The notes under the pieces were generated by a model, which saw only the letters and a program-made list of their open reading frames with translations, had not been told where the DNA came from and did no database searches. A stretch of DNA of 64,000 nucleotides. It comes from Ambrosia x helenae. Taxonomy: Eukaryota > Streptophyta > Magnoliopsida > Asterales > Asteraceae. How positions within the stretch are numbered: position 1 is the first letter of the stretch; each line of letters begins with the position of its first letter. Position numbers and translations under genes: made by a program. The DNA lies in contig CM061232.1 in the NCBI GenBank assembly GCA_030844895.1, forward strand, positions 82,354,555 to 82,418,554. The letters run 5' to 3'. Below, piece after piece: positions 44,069-55,575 of the stretch.

Positions 44069-45023
44069 TATAATACTAAGAAACGTGAAGGGTCAAGGCC
44101 CATAAAGGAAAAGTGTGACATATTGTTTTTGGGCTGACAATTAGAAAGGATTATTATGATTGGATGGCGGTGATATTTTTTAGAAAGGAGATCGCATATA
44201 TTATTAGAAGGAGGGTTTTTATTATTTGGTTTTCAGTGGACGACGTTTTCTATTTTTTTTTTTGATAAAAAAAAGAGGTCGCATATTAAGGAGAGGAGGC
44301 GACGCAAGGCTGAAGACAAGAGGACACAAGGGTTCAAGATTCAACTTTTGAAGGGGCAAGTTTTATGGCCATGAGTGGCTAATCCTATTGTATTACACTA
44401 GGGTTGTAAGCTTTTGATATCTAGGGTTTGAACACATTGGGTATTGTTCTTAAACTTTTGTTTATGTTAATTGTGTGCTTGAATTAACCGTGTTAATTGG
44501 TGATTAATCTTATGCTAAACTCATTGTAGTTAATTGATCTTGTGCCAATTTCTCGTGAGATAAGCATGATTCCTTACGTTAACACAAACATAGGATTGTA
44601 TGTTCTAGGTAATGAAGTATAGTTTAATCTATCTCGATATTGATAAAACTTGATACCTAAGTCTATTGAACAATCACTCCGTTAGTGCCAATTACATTAT
44701 TATTGTTTACCCAATTGTTAAAGCTCTAGTATTCAATTGCCGAATCCTTAGTGTAATCATTTTAATCGATTGTTTACAACATCATTTTTTTTATTTTTAT
44801 TTACACTTTCAATTAATTATTAGTATTATAAACAACAACTTAAATTCAACAATCTTAAATGAACAAATTGCAATCTTCATAAGTCGCATAGCATCTTCAT
44901 AAGTAGTACGTTTCAATCAACTAAACAACACTCACTGACCACATGCTCCTTGGATTCAATACCTTATTTACCCTAACTACATAGGTTAATTAGGTTTTGC
45001 ATGACCCTAACGACAGGTCATCA
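43741..45023 (+). repeat. 5' LTR of element E
   Basis: 1283 bp. Contains an AAT microsatellite (44001-44069), which is longer than its counterpart in the right LTR (48165-48220). Confidence 0.92.
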
Positions 45024-45025
45024 AA

Positions 45026-45043
45026 TGGCGCCGTTGCCGGGGA
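45026..45043 (+). other. Primer-binding site (Asp tRNA)
   Basis: TGGCGCCGTTGCCGGGGA is complementary to the 3' end of plant Asp-tRNA (ending CCCCGGCAACGGCGCCA), two bases after the LTR. Confidence 0.9.
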
Positions 45044-45231
45044 GCTAGTGCGCTTAGTGTTTAGAGTTTAGTTGATTATTGTGATTAACTGTTTAATTTG
45101 TCTTTGTTACTTCTTTTTGTTCGTTTTTACGCGTGGTGTGTTAAGTGTGCAGGTGACAAATAATGCATGCATGCCACTTGTGTAAAATCTGAAGATTGGG
45201 AATTTAGCAAGACTTGATCGTCATCATCACA

Positions 45232-46200
45232 ATGTATTGGGAAGATGATGATAATACTTGTCCCTGTTGTGGGAGCCCATATCATTTGTGGCGAGAATGT
45301 CCAGTGGCCCGTAAGAAAATGGAAGCATTTAAAGAACGACAAGATCGTATTATTTTTGGGCTCGAAAAACCTGGAGGTTCATATTTATCTTCTTCACATC
45401 GTCAGTCACGCTATTCAAACTCCCAAGGTTATTATCAGTTAAATAACAGGTATCAAGGGAGTTCATTTAGCCAAAGGACGCAACCATATCCGAACCATGA
45501 GGAATATAATGACTATTATCTTAATCAACCTCAACCGGCATACGAAGACCCTCAAAATTCAACACATTCTAAGCTCGATGCTCTTGCGATCATCATCAAA
45601 GAATACCATGATAATATCAAAGAAATGAAGAGAGCAAATGAAGTAAGAGACAAAGCTCATGAAGCTTTGGTGATTCAAGTGGGTCAACTAGCCGAGGAAT
45701 TTGCCCAATTTAAGTGTAAGCAAAACGAGTTGGCCAATGGTATTATGGTAGAGGCTGATATAGATGAAGATACTGCAAGTCTTTCTGAATGGTTAACCCC
45801 AACTGAAGACTTAGCATCTCATGAAGAGTTGGTGGATGAGGTGAAAGTTCCTCACAAATCGCATCCCGTGTTGATTAAGGCACCTAACAAAGAGGAGGAT
45901 GAAGGTTCAAAGATGAAGAAGAGGAAGGTGAGTTGGGAGGACATTGGGCAATTTATTGTAAAACGGCCCGGCAACAAAAATGACTCGATTCTCATGCCAA
46001 TAACTTGGAAGCAATTGTGGATTTGGCATGTGAACTACCGAGTGTATGTTGGAAACTCGGTAGGAAAATGTGGGATAAAACCTTCATGCTTGGACTCGAT
46101 AGACAAGTTGAAAGAGAATGAACAGATTGGGGCATGGAAGGTAAACTACCGAGCATATATTGGAAACTCGGTAGGCAAATGTTCTTTAAGACCACCATGA
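45232..46200 (+). CDS. Zinc-knuckle ORF of element E
   Basis: 322 codons from the ATG at 45232 (MYWEDDDNTCPCC). CPCCGSPYHLWREC near the N-terminus is a CX2CX4HX4C knuckle. A Tyr/Gln/Ser-rich stretch and a coiled coil (about residues 105-170) follow. The C-terminus holds two copies of a VNYRxYxGNSVGKC motif about 37 codons apart. Element D ends with the same VNYRAYIGNSVGKC and SLRPP. It looks like the C-terminal part of an Athila-type Gag kept without protease or polymerase. The DNA of each copy forms a hairpin. TGA overlaps an ATG (CCACCATGA). Confidence 0.65.
   Translation: MYWEDDDNTCPCCGSPYHLWRECPVARKKMEAFKERQDRIIFGLEKPGGSYLSSSHRQSRYSNSQGYYQLNNRYQGSSFSQRTQPYPNHEEYNDYYLNQPQPAYEDPQNSTHSKLDALAIIIKEYHDNIKEMKRANEVRDKAHEALVIQVGQLAEEFAQFKCKQNELANGIMVEADIDEDTASLSEWLTPTEDLASHEELVDEVKVPHKSHPVLIKAPNKEEDEGSKMKKRKVSWEDIGQFIVKRPGNKNDSILMPITWKQLWIWHVNYRVYVGNSVGKCGIKPSCLDSIDKLKENEQIGAWKVNYRAYIGNSVGKCSLRPP
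46035..46174 (+). other. Duplicated hairpin at the ORF 3' end (element E)
   Basis: Arms CTACCGAG and CTCGGTAG with 13-base loops at 46035-46063 and again at 46146-46174. The last arm ends 23 bases before the stop codon. The same hairpin at the same distance from the stop is in element D (55602-55630). Confidence 0.75.
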
Positions 46201-47904
46201 ATGAACATCAGGTACGATTCTTGTACATTTTGTATATTTTTTTTTATTTTTTTTTATTTTTCTTTTATTTTTAGTTAGTATTTTGAGTCTCTTTTGATTT
46301 CTGGGAATGCTTGGAGTTTAACTTGCAATCAGATAACTTGCCTGTACTCAATCTCCATTCAGACAAGGTAAATCTGTACACCATCGGTGTATCAGGCATC
46401 CCAGAATTTTACGTTTTTAGTTTTCTTTGAGTCTTAGTTTCAGGTTTGTCTATCGGCCGCGAATGAAATGTTATACGGTTCGATTGTGAGGAATTCCAGA
46501 TACTCATACGCGCACTGCCTATATCCAGGGGAGTCTGTTCCTTTTACTGTTGTATTTTATTTTTATTTCTGCTTTATTTTATTCCTAGCTCACATTGAGG
46601 ACAATGTGTCGTTCAAGTGTGGGGGTGGGAAAACTTCGTTTTTATTTATTTTTGTGTCTTAAAAAAAAAATTCAAAAAAAAAAAAAATTGAAAATGTCTT
46701 GAAAATTGTTCCTAAAAAAAAGAGCATTCTAATCAGACATAAAAGCAGCTCTTTCGGTACCTACCAGTTGTTTCTTGATTGTTTTGGCAGTAGATCCTTA
46801 GTCATGGTCTAATTTATGGAAAAGTAATATGAACCGTTTTCAGCAGGTGTTTTTAAGAAAAAAGTTTAGAATTGTCTGACTAGATTTAACAAGCTATTGG
46901 TAATAAATGCATGCACACATCGGTAACCCATTTCCCCACTTTTGGTGAGATCTTGAGCCTACTAGATGATAGATTGACTTATATATATTTTTTTTTCATT
47001 TGTTGAGAGTAGGCCAGATGTTTTCTCTGTTGCAGAACTTGTGTGATTTGATACATGCTGAGGTTGTAGACTATATATGCACATAGATGATAAAGGCGAT
47101 TTAGGATTCCCTTTTTGTTTGACACCTTTTATTTGTTTTGTGTTAACCGGTTTACCCAAAAATATTACCATTAGTAGCCAACTTTGAGCCTTATACCCTT
47201 TCGTTTGCTAAACCACATAATCACCCAAATAAACCAGTACCTTTACCAAGTGTTGATGACATCCAAAGTGTTAAGTGACTGTATCTATGTTAGAAAAAAA
47301 TATATGTGTGAAAAAAAAAACACACAAAAGAAAAAAAAAGAAAAAAAAAAGAATACAAAAATAGAAGTATGTGTTATGGGTCAAATATGCCCAAAGTTAT
47401 GTTTATTTATGTGTATTGTGAATAAGGATTGTCAATCATGTTGGTGTCACCATTTTATTTTAGCCACTTCTAGTTAAATCTATCCGACCTTTACCCTAAG
47501 CCCAAACCCGTAAGTCCTTTAGATATGTGCATTGTCTACAGTTGAGGTGTGATTGTCATACAAGCCTATGATAACATAGTTGCATACTTGGTTTTTGAGT
47601 GATCAATACTAGCGCATTACATGCTAGTCCAGATATTAAACTGAGTGGAGTGAAAAATTGTGAGGGGTGTGTTGCATGAAAATAAAAACCGGAAGCGTGT
47701 TAGATTTAGTCGGGTTAATTCTGTTTGTAAATGGATATCAATTTGACTTGCTGAATTAACACATCTAATGCTGATCTGTAAATGGGGTATGACTTTGGAC
47801 CTTAGCTAAGGTATGATAGGGCGACTGGGGTGCTAGTCTGTGATCATGTCTTGAGCAGAGTGTATATAATTTTTTCGAGACGAAAAAAGATAAGTGTGGG
47901 GGTG
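46201..47904 (+). other. 3' non-coding region of element E
   Basis: Long T/A-rich region without ORFs between the zinc-knuckle ORF and the right LTR, largely collinear with the corresponding part of element D. It ends in the purine tract AAGTGTGGGGGTG (47892-47904). Confidence 0.8.
46591..46608 (+). other. Short hairpin and internal purine tract
   Basis: CACATTG/CAATGTG stem with AGGA loop, followed by AAGTGTGGGGGTGGG (46615-46629), a near copy of the 3' purine tract at 47892-47904. Element D has both (55148-55165 and adjacent). Confidence 0.7.
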
Positions 47905-48163
47905 TGATGCGCGGTTGCACGCATCATGTTTATTTGCCAGTTTTGTATATTTTTGAGTCGTTTAGATAGTATTTTTATTAGTTTTAGGTCTGTACTCTAT
48001 TATTTTAGTATTGTATATATTTTATTACTTTTTGGTTGTTTTTACTATTAATTTATTTATTTTATATTTTTGGTAGGTGATCGCATGGAGCGGGGCTAAA
48101 ACAATACAAATTATATTCGAGACCCGAACACCCGAGTCGAAAGCACGGGATCATAATACCATT

Positions 48164-48220
<57 letters not shown>

Positions 48221-49180
48221 TATAATACTAAGAAACGTGAAGGGTCAAGGCCCATAAAGGAAAAGTGTGACATATTGTTTTTGGGCTGACAATTAGAAAG
48301 GATTATTATGATTGGATGGCGGTGATATTTTTTAGAAAGGAGATCGCATATATTATTAGAAGGAGGGTTTTTATTATTTGGTTTTCAGTGGACGACGTTT
48401 TCTATTTTTTTTTTTTTTTGATCAAAAAAAGAGGTCGCATATTAAGGAGAGGAGGCGACGCAAGGCTGAAGACAAGAGGACACAAGGGTTCAAGATTCAA
48501 CTTTTGAAGGGGCAAGTTTTATGGCCATGAGTGGCTAATCCTATTGTATTACACTAGGGTTGTAAGCTTTTGATATCTAGGGTTTGAACACATTGGGTAT
48601 TGTTCTTAAACTTTTGTTTATGTTAATTGTGTGCTTGAATTAACCGTGTTAATTGGTGATTAATCTTATGCTAAACTCATTGTAGTTAATTGATCTTGTG
48701 CCAATTTCTCGTGAGATAAGCATGATTCCTTACGTTAACACAAACATAGGATTGTATGTTCTAGGTAATGAAGTATAGTTTAATCTATCTCGATATTGAT
48801 AAAACTTGATACCTAAGTCTATTGAACAATCACTCCGTTAGTGCCAATTACATTATTATTGTTTACCCAATTGTTAAAGCTCTAGTATTCAATTGCCGAA
48901 TCCTTAGTGTAATCATTTTAATCCGATTGTTTACAACATCATTTTTTTTATTTTTATTTACACTTTCAATTAATTATTAGTATTATAAACAACAACTTAA
49001 ATTCAACAATCTTAAATGAACAAATTGCAATCTTCATAAGTCGCATAGCATCTTCATAAGTAGTACGTTTCAATCAACTAAACAACACTCACTGACCACA
49101 TGCTCCTTGGATTCGATACCTTATTTACCCTAACTACATAGGTTAATTAGGTTTTGCATGACCCTAACGACAGGTCATCA
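47905..49180 (+). repeat. 3' LTR of element E
   Basis: 1276 bp, TGATGCGCGG...GGTCATCA, followed by GTTAC. Confidence 0.92.
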
Positions 49181-49898
49181 GTTACGATTAAAAATTTGCA
49201 ATAATATTATACTTATTTCAATAAAGTAGTTAAGTAAGTTGACTAAAATACACTTTTAAACCATTTGACCCATTTATTTTAGTTACATTTTGTTTTCCTA
49301 TTGACCCATTAGAGATAAAAACACACGTAAATCAACCCATGCTTACGAAAATTGACATTGCCATTACTTGTATGAGACTAACTGTTGCAAGTGTATATTG
49401 GTAATTTACATCCGACAGGTGTATGTAATAGTAGTAGAATACTTTACTCTTTTATTTAGGCTTCGCAACTTGGTAAGGGTACACACCCAAAATCCCAAAT
49501 AGTTATATCACTATATGGTGGAAGCGATATGGCAAGGAGCCTGCAAATTCAAATTATGAGTGGGTGCATGACTACAAAATGAACTATAGCTTTATTAAAA
49601 AACATGAAATATGTATTCTTGCTGTTGAATGTGATTTGCAGTTTTTGTGTTAGTTTTATAAATTTAAGCTAGATATGTAAGTAACAACCTTAGATTGAAC
49701 TTGCACACCAAGATAGAAGAACATTTTAAAGAATTTTTTTGATGATCCAAGAACAGTTGAAAATCTAAGTGTGAGCCACCAAAATGTACCTGATAAGGTA
49801 GCAAACTGTTCTTTCGCAAGAGGATTGATAAACTAACGGAAATTAAGTACCATGACGTAGATTGTCGCCGCCGCCGCATCGCGCGGGTTTCTCACTAG

Positions 49899-50319
49899 TA
49901 TATATATATATATATATATATTTAAACATTTTAAACTCATGTCTTGTACAAATGCATATACACATGTTTTAACTAGATGTTAAGTGTGATCTTTGTACAA
50001 GCTTAGGTGCCACAACAATATATAATTGTGTGTTCAATATATATTTCTAACTAGTCGTATTACTAGTCACGTGTGGGCGTTGTGTTTGGGTGATTCCTAG
50101 GGTTTTTGGCATGATCTCTCTATAGCTCATGATAACTATTCTACTAGTTCTGAAATTGCTCCTACTAGTGGACCTAATGCTAAACTGTAAGCATTGAAAT
50201 TGGCTTGTTGGGACCCAGTATCGCTCAATTGTAATAAAACATGTAAAATGAGATGTCATGCACAATGTGTACGTGTAACTAATGTACGGATATGACCTGT
50301 GATTTCGACAGGTGTCACA
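49899..50319 (-). repeat. LTR of gypsy remnant B, right part
   Basis: Continues the LTR beyond the Helitron, starting in a TA microsatellite and ending ...GACAGGTGTCACA at 50319. On the minus strand this is the U3 start TGTGACACC, directly after the purine tract AGGGGGAGAA. Confidence 0.75.
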
Positions 50320-51050
50320 TTCTCCCCCTGTTAGAGGAATTTCGTCCGCGAAATTTTTGGTGTTGATCATCTGAACTGTGGGTCTCCTGGAAGAGATGTG
50401 GTACTTGCGTTTCATTTGGTCCTCACACTTCCAAGTGTACTCGGGTCCACGTTTGGAGTTCCAATGCACCTTGACTAGTTTGACCTGACTGCGGCGAAGT
50501 TTCTGAACCTTCCAGTCTGTTATCTCTAGTGGCTCTTCTATGAAATGGAGTTGTTTGTCAATGTAGATCTCCTCTGGAGGGATGACCAATGACTCGTCAG
50601 TAAGACACTTTTTGAGATTCGAACGTGAAATGTGTCATGCACGCCACTGAGTTCTTCGGGCAGTTTGAGTTTGTATGCAACTAGTCCGATTCGTGCAAGA
50701 ATCTCAAATGGACCTATGTATCTGGGGTTGAGCTTCCCACGTTTTCCAAACCTGGGTACTCCTTTCCATGGAGATACTTTGAGCAAAACTCTGTCACCCA
50801 CTTGAAACTCTAAGGGTTTACGCCTTTGATTTGCATAGTTTTTCTGCCTGTCCCTGGCAGCTTTCAATCTGTCTCGGATCTGAAAAATCTTGTTAGTCGT
50901 CTCCTGAATGAGTTCGGGACCTGTCATCTGCTTGTCCCCTACTTCTGCCCAACACACTGGGGATCGACACTTGCGTCCATACAACACTTCGAAAGGTGCT
51001 GCTTTGATACTAGTGTGATAACTGTTATGGAAAGGTTTTGTGTTCCACAT
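50320..51050 (-). pseudogene. pol: Ty3-gypsy Pol: integrase C-terminus
   Basis: Minus-strand segment starting at HNSYHTSIKAAPFEVLYGRK and CRSPVCWAEVGD, then AARDRQKNYANQRRKPLEF, VGDRVLLKVSPWKGVPRFGK, GKLNPRYIGPFEILARIG and VHDTFHV, all typical of the integrase C-terminal region of Tekay-like gypsy elements. A frameshift near 50615 moves the reading to IPPEEIYIDKQLHFIEEPLE and VKVHWNSKRGPEYTWKCEDQ. No chromodomain is seen. The catalytic core and everything upstream are missing. Confidence 0.85.
50339..50354 (-). other. Conserved hairpin before the purine tract (remnant B)
   Basis: ATTTCG/CGAAAT stem with a 4-base loop, followed on the minus strand by CCTCTAACAGGGGGAGAA. Same layout as in elements A1 and A2. 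Confidence 0.7.
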
Positions 51051-51739
51051 TACCGCTGCCTACATCCTTTACCATGCATCACCACCACTAACGGAGGCAC
51101 CAACATAATATACTATTACCATCAACCACAATACCACTAGAGGATGGTCGGTTGTTGGGGATGTGCCAGTCGTGTAAGTTGTGGTTGTAGTTGGTGTTCG
51201 AAGGTGGGTAGAAGTACTCAGGTTATAGTGGTAGTTGGTGAACAAAGAACCAGTGGGACTTGTTTTTTTTTCTGAACGGATCCAGTGGGACTTCTTAATC
51301 TTGTTTCTCCGCTACTGGATGTAAAAAAACTATGTGCCATTTGATTATATTATTATAACTATTTTTTAAAAAGAAAATCTTAATTGAATAAATTTGTTTT
51401 AATATTAAACTCTACTGTTATAAAAAACAGAACTGTGTGAGTGTTGAACTTTCAGCATCAACATCTTAAAGGCATCTTCACATTTTCTCAAGACTTGTAA
51501 CATATGCAAAGAAACATGTACTTTTGTGTGTATTTGATAGTACAAGCTCTTGAAAATGGGCTCTAGAATTCTTTTCGTAAAGTTTGATGGGTGAGTACTG
51601 ATAGAAAGAACAGTGCGTAAGTGAGGTCACCAACTTTTTTTTTCTATAAATTGATTCAAATTTTATATCTATAAATTGAGGCATATGCTATAGTGTCTAG
51701 AGAAGAGAAACATAGAAACTCTAGGGGTGCCAATAAGAA
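51051..51739. other. Non-coding segment
   Basis: Abrupt loss of gypsy similarity near 51050, then a GGT/CCA-rich stretch and AT-rich sequence. I see no gene, RNA or clear repeat. Confidence 0.5.
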
Positions 51740-52761
51740 ACTCAAACTGATGGGTTTTTAGCTAAAACTAATAAATTTGTGGATTTTAATAAAAGGTTTG
51801 GTATTAAATCTTGTAATAAATCTACTTTAAATTGCACTCACTATAATAAGAATGGTCATACTTCTGAGAAATGTTTTGAAATCATAGGTCATCCCCCTTA
51901 GATGAGGTCAAGGGGGAATCAGTCTAAAAGGGTAGGGGGTAATAACAGTAGTAATAATAGTACTCTTGAAACTAATACTCATGTTGCTTCTTTGACTAAT
52001 GAACAATTGTCTAACCTGTTAAGTCTTTTAAGAGAGAAGATAAAGTAAAACCCAAAGAGCTGCAATGTTTAAGGTGGTTTTTTCTGTTCAAATGTTTGTG
52101 ATAAACCTGTATTTGGTTTTGCAAGTAATGTAGGGAATAAGATTAGACTTGATTGGATTATAGATTCAGGAGCTAGTCAATATATGGTTACAAATGATAT
52201 TGAATTAACTAATTATGTTGAAGTCACTGATTTAAATATCCATGTAAATCATCCTAATGGTACTAAAGCCTTAGTAACTAAAATTGGCAATGTTAATCTA
52301 GCAAATGAAGTTGTTTTAAAAGCTATTTTGGTAGTTCCAGACTACAAGGTTTGTCTTATTTCCGTACACAAGATTTCAAGGGATAATAAACTTTATGTTG
52401 CATTTGATGAGGATACATGTTATATATAGGACATTTTAACCAAGAAACTACTCGTGACTGGTAAACAGCTTGAAGGGTTATATTTTTGTGGCAATGTTTA
52501 TTTGAATAATAAAGTGTATTTTAGTGATATTGAAATATACAACATTTCGCATGCTAGATTAGGACACCATTCTGAACAAGCTGTTAAAGTTCTTAAAAAT
52601 TAACTCAACATAGGAGAACATGATAAAAGTCAACCTTGTGAAGTATGTCATAGAGCTATAGAGAGCCATATCCTCTATGTGAACATAAAGCCAGTCAACT
52701 TGAGGAACTTATTCACTTTGATTTTTGGGGTCCCTATAGAGTTGTTAGTAGAGATGGTTTT
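51740..52761 (+). pseudogene. Decayed copia gag-pol: zinc knuckle, protease, pre-integrase
   Basis: Readable in pieces: a zinc knuckle with one Cys replaced by Tyr (CTHYNKNGHTSEKCFE, about 51835-51885), protease LDWIIDSGASQYMVTND (about 52150-52200), VVPDYKVCLISVHKISRDNK, stop at 52429, then HARLGHHSEQAVKVLK of the HHCC region and a remnant of the integrase start (DFWGP-like, near 52725). Many stops and shifts. It is interrupted at 52761 by gypsy LTR C and resumes at 59664. Confidence 0.7.
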
Positions 52762-53144
52762 TGTCACACCCTCAAATCCACTTGCAGGGTTCTACCGCGA
52801 GGCGCGTGACATATTAGGATCCAAGTTAATGGTCACAATAAACGAAAACTATATGATATGAAAATAACATAATAACGACCAAACAATTTAATAGTTAAAC
52901 CTAATACATATAGGAGAAGCAGTTAAAAGGTTACAATCCATAATCCCTAAAGTGAATAGTTCAAATGTTTGAAATAAAGTTTAAAATGATGCTATAACCG
53001 GATGAGGCATAGTGCGACCTGCGTGTGCCTAACCCGTTCTGCTACCTTAGAGATCTGAGAAAACATGCAATGTTAGTCAACACATACAATGTCAGTGAGT
53101 TCACAGAGTTTATGTTGGTAAAAGTAACTAAACATTTGTAAACC

Positions 53145-54276
53145 TGATGACCTCGGTCGTCACGGGTCATACAAAACCTAAATAACCTAGGTAGCCAGGG
53201 TAAGTAGGGAATATCGAATCCACAAGGAGCATGTTGTTAGCATCACAATGGTTGTTTATTTGTCTAAGCTTGTTACCAAAATAAATATAAAAAATACAAT
53301 TATGAAGTTGGCTAGTTTTATCTTTTTGTTTGTTTTATAAAAATGTTGAAATGATAACAAAATAATCTAAATCAATAATAAAGATAAATGTAACTTCCAC
53401 CCGGATCCTATTTGTATAATCTTGCAACCTATTCGATTTAACTACAAGAACACCACATAGACATGGCCTTGGTTATCCTGTCACAATAAGTAGCTATCCT
53501 ATCACAATAACTATTCAGATTGAAATAATAACTAGGGACATGTTTTCAACGTAAACCGTACGCCTAGCTATCCCTATACAAATATCAACCAACCTCCCTA
53601 TGATGCCAGAAATCACAGTGAATAGATAAATTGGTTCAAATATAAGCAAGGTTTATTCAATCCAACACAAGTAGTAAAAATACTAGTTCATACATAATTA
53701 AAACGAGTTCAGAATACAAAATCAATACAAAGATTCACCCGGGGGAAAGCTACAAATAACTTAACCGCTCATGGTTATGGTAGAAGCCTCCATCTTATTT
53801 CTCATTGTTCCAGCCTTCTGCCCTCTGATGTGCGATTCTCTCTCAACAGCCAAAAGCTGCCGTCAATCCCTCCCCTGATTGTTGTTGAAAAACCCTTTTT
53901 GAGTCATCGAACCTCTCCTGACTCTCTATTGGCCCACCTCATAATCCAACAGTTAAACTCACGTTCCTTTGCGGCCTTCTAATATGTGAGCCCAATTTAA
54001 ATTTATTTAGTCCATGAGTCTTGAATATAATTCTTTTCATTTCCTGTAGTTAGCAATTTGACAATAAATAATTAAACTAAAGACTATCATAATTAGTTTC
54101 TCAGTTAAAGACATTATGTATTTCAAAAGATTAATATTAATTAACAATTTAACTTATTTTCTTCTTAACCGAAATGATATAAAAACAAATAAAAATAGTA
54201 TCTTTTGTAACAATATCGATGCATTATTATTATTATTATTACTATAAAATAGAGTGTATTTATAATGCACCGATCA
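53145..54276 (-). repeat. Left LTR of element D
   Basis: 1132 bp, nearly identical to 56562-57697. ATT microsatellite near 54223-54240. Confidence 0.9.
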
Positions 54277-55575
54277 CACCCCCACACTTATCTAGAAGTG
54301 GCTAAAATAAAATGGTGACACCAATATGATTGACAATCCTTATTCACAATACACATAAATAAACACAACTTTGGGCATATTTGACCCAAAACACATACTT
54401 CCATTTTTGTATATATTTTTTTTCTCTTTTTTTTCCTTTTCTTTTTTTTTTTCATTTTTTTTCACATATATATTTTTTTCTAACATAAATACAGTCACTT
54501 AACACTTGGTAAAGGTACTGGTTTATTTGGGTGATTATGTGGTTTAGCAAACGAAAGGGTATAAGGCTCAAAGTTGGCTACTAATAGTAATATTGTTGGG
54601 TAAACCGGTTAACACAAAACAAATAAAAGGTGTCAAACAAAAAGGGAATCCTAAATCGTCTTTATCAAATACGTGCATATATAATCTACAACCTCAGCAT
54701 GTATCAAATCACACAAGTTCTGCAACAAAGAAACATCTGGCCTACTCTCAACAAACGAAAATATATATAAATCAATCTATCATGTAGTAGGCTCAAGATC
54801 TCACAAAAGTGGGGAAATGGGTTACCAATGTGTGCATGCATTTATTACCAATAGCTCGTTAAACCTAGTCAGGCAATTCTAAACTTTTTTTTAAATACCT
54901 GCCGAAAATGGTTCATATTACTTTTCCATAAATTAGACCATGACTAAGGATCTACTGTCAAAATAATCAACAAACAACTGGTATGTACCGAAAGAGCTGT
55001 TTTATGTCTGATTAGAATGCTTTTAGGAACAATTTTCAAGACATTTTCAATTTTTTATTTTTTTTTTATTTTTTTTTTCATTTTTTTCATTTTTTTAGAC
55101 TCAAGAATAAATAAAAACGAAGTTTCCCCACCCCCGCACTTGAACGACACATTGTCCTCAATGTGAACTAGGGAATAAAATAAAGTAGAAATAAAATTAA
55201 AATACAACAGTAAAAGGAACAAACTCCCCTGGATAAGCAATATATGTATGAGTCCGTTCAATTCCTCCCAATCGAGCCGTATAGCATTTCATTCGCGGCC
55301 GATAACATACCTGAAACAAAGAAACACGAAAGAAAAAAAAAACAAAACAAACAAATCGGGATTCCTGCAAACATTAGTGATTTCCAAATCGTCCTCACCC
55401 GAATGGAGATTGAGTACGGGTGGGACAATCTATTCTTGCAATTCAAATCAAAACAAGCAATCCTATGACTCCAACAAAATAAAACTGATTCAAACACACT
55501 TAAAAATAAAAAATAAAAAAAAGTTAAAAAACAAATAAATATACAAAATATACAACAATCATACCTGATTCTCAT
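54277..55575 (-). other. 3' non-coding region of element D
   Basis: AT-rich and without ORFs. Contains the CACATTG/CAATGTG hairpin (55148-55165) and ends in the purine tract next to the left LTR. Collinear in reverse with 46201-47904. Confidence 0.8.

Larger units (their letters stand above)
43741..49180 (+). mobile_element. Athila-like gypsy derivative E, non-autonomous
   Basis: LTRs 43741-45023 and 47905-49180. Target duplication GTTAC at 43736-43740 and 49181-49185. LTR ends TGATG...CATCA. An Asp-tRNA primer site follows the left LTR and the purine tract AAGTGTGGGGGTG precedes the right. One short zinc-finger ORF and no pol. The LTRs differ only by a few substitutions and repeat-length changes, so insertion is recent. 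Assignment to Athila rests on the primer site and the CATTGAGGACAATG-type 3' motif. Confidence 0.9.
39121..49898 (+). mobile_element. Non-autonomous Helitron inserted in LTR B
   Basis: The 5' end TCTATACTAT (39121-39130) follows an A and fits the plant Helitron start TCTMTAYTA. The 3' end has a GC-rich CCGC/GCGG hairpin (about 49873-49886), GGGTTTCTCA, CTAG at 49895-49898 and then T. A/T flanks fit Helitron insertion without duplication, into the TA microsatellite of LTR B. Its own sequence (about 5.3 kb without the Athila-like insertion) has no Rep/helicase. 39500-42060 and 49190-49870 look intron- and exon-like and may be captured gene pieces. Two hAT-like elements lie inside. Confidence 0.75.
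36728..51050 (-). mobile_element. Tekay-like gypsy remnant B: 3' LTR plus integrase C-terminus
   Basis: On the minus strand: the integrase C-terminus (from about 51050), hairpin and purine tract (50320-50354), then an LTR running from 50319 to 36728. The LTR starts TGTGACACC and ends GGGTGTGACA in that strand. It is interrupted by a Helitron (39121-49898); removing it leaves an LTR of about 2814 bp, the size range of the related LTRs here. The 5' part of the element is missing beyond 51050. Confidence 0.75.

Noticed and set aside
43913..44137. Open frame with a long poly-Asn run, also at 48077-48289
   Set aside because: It is the AAT microsatellite of the element E LTRs read as protein. No start context or conserved domain.
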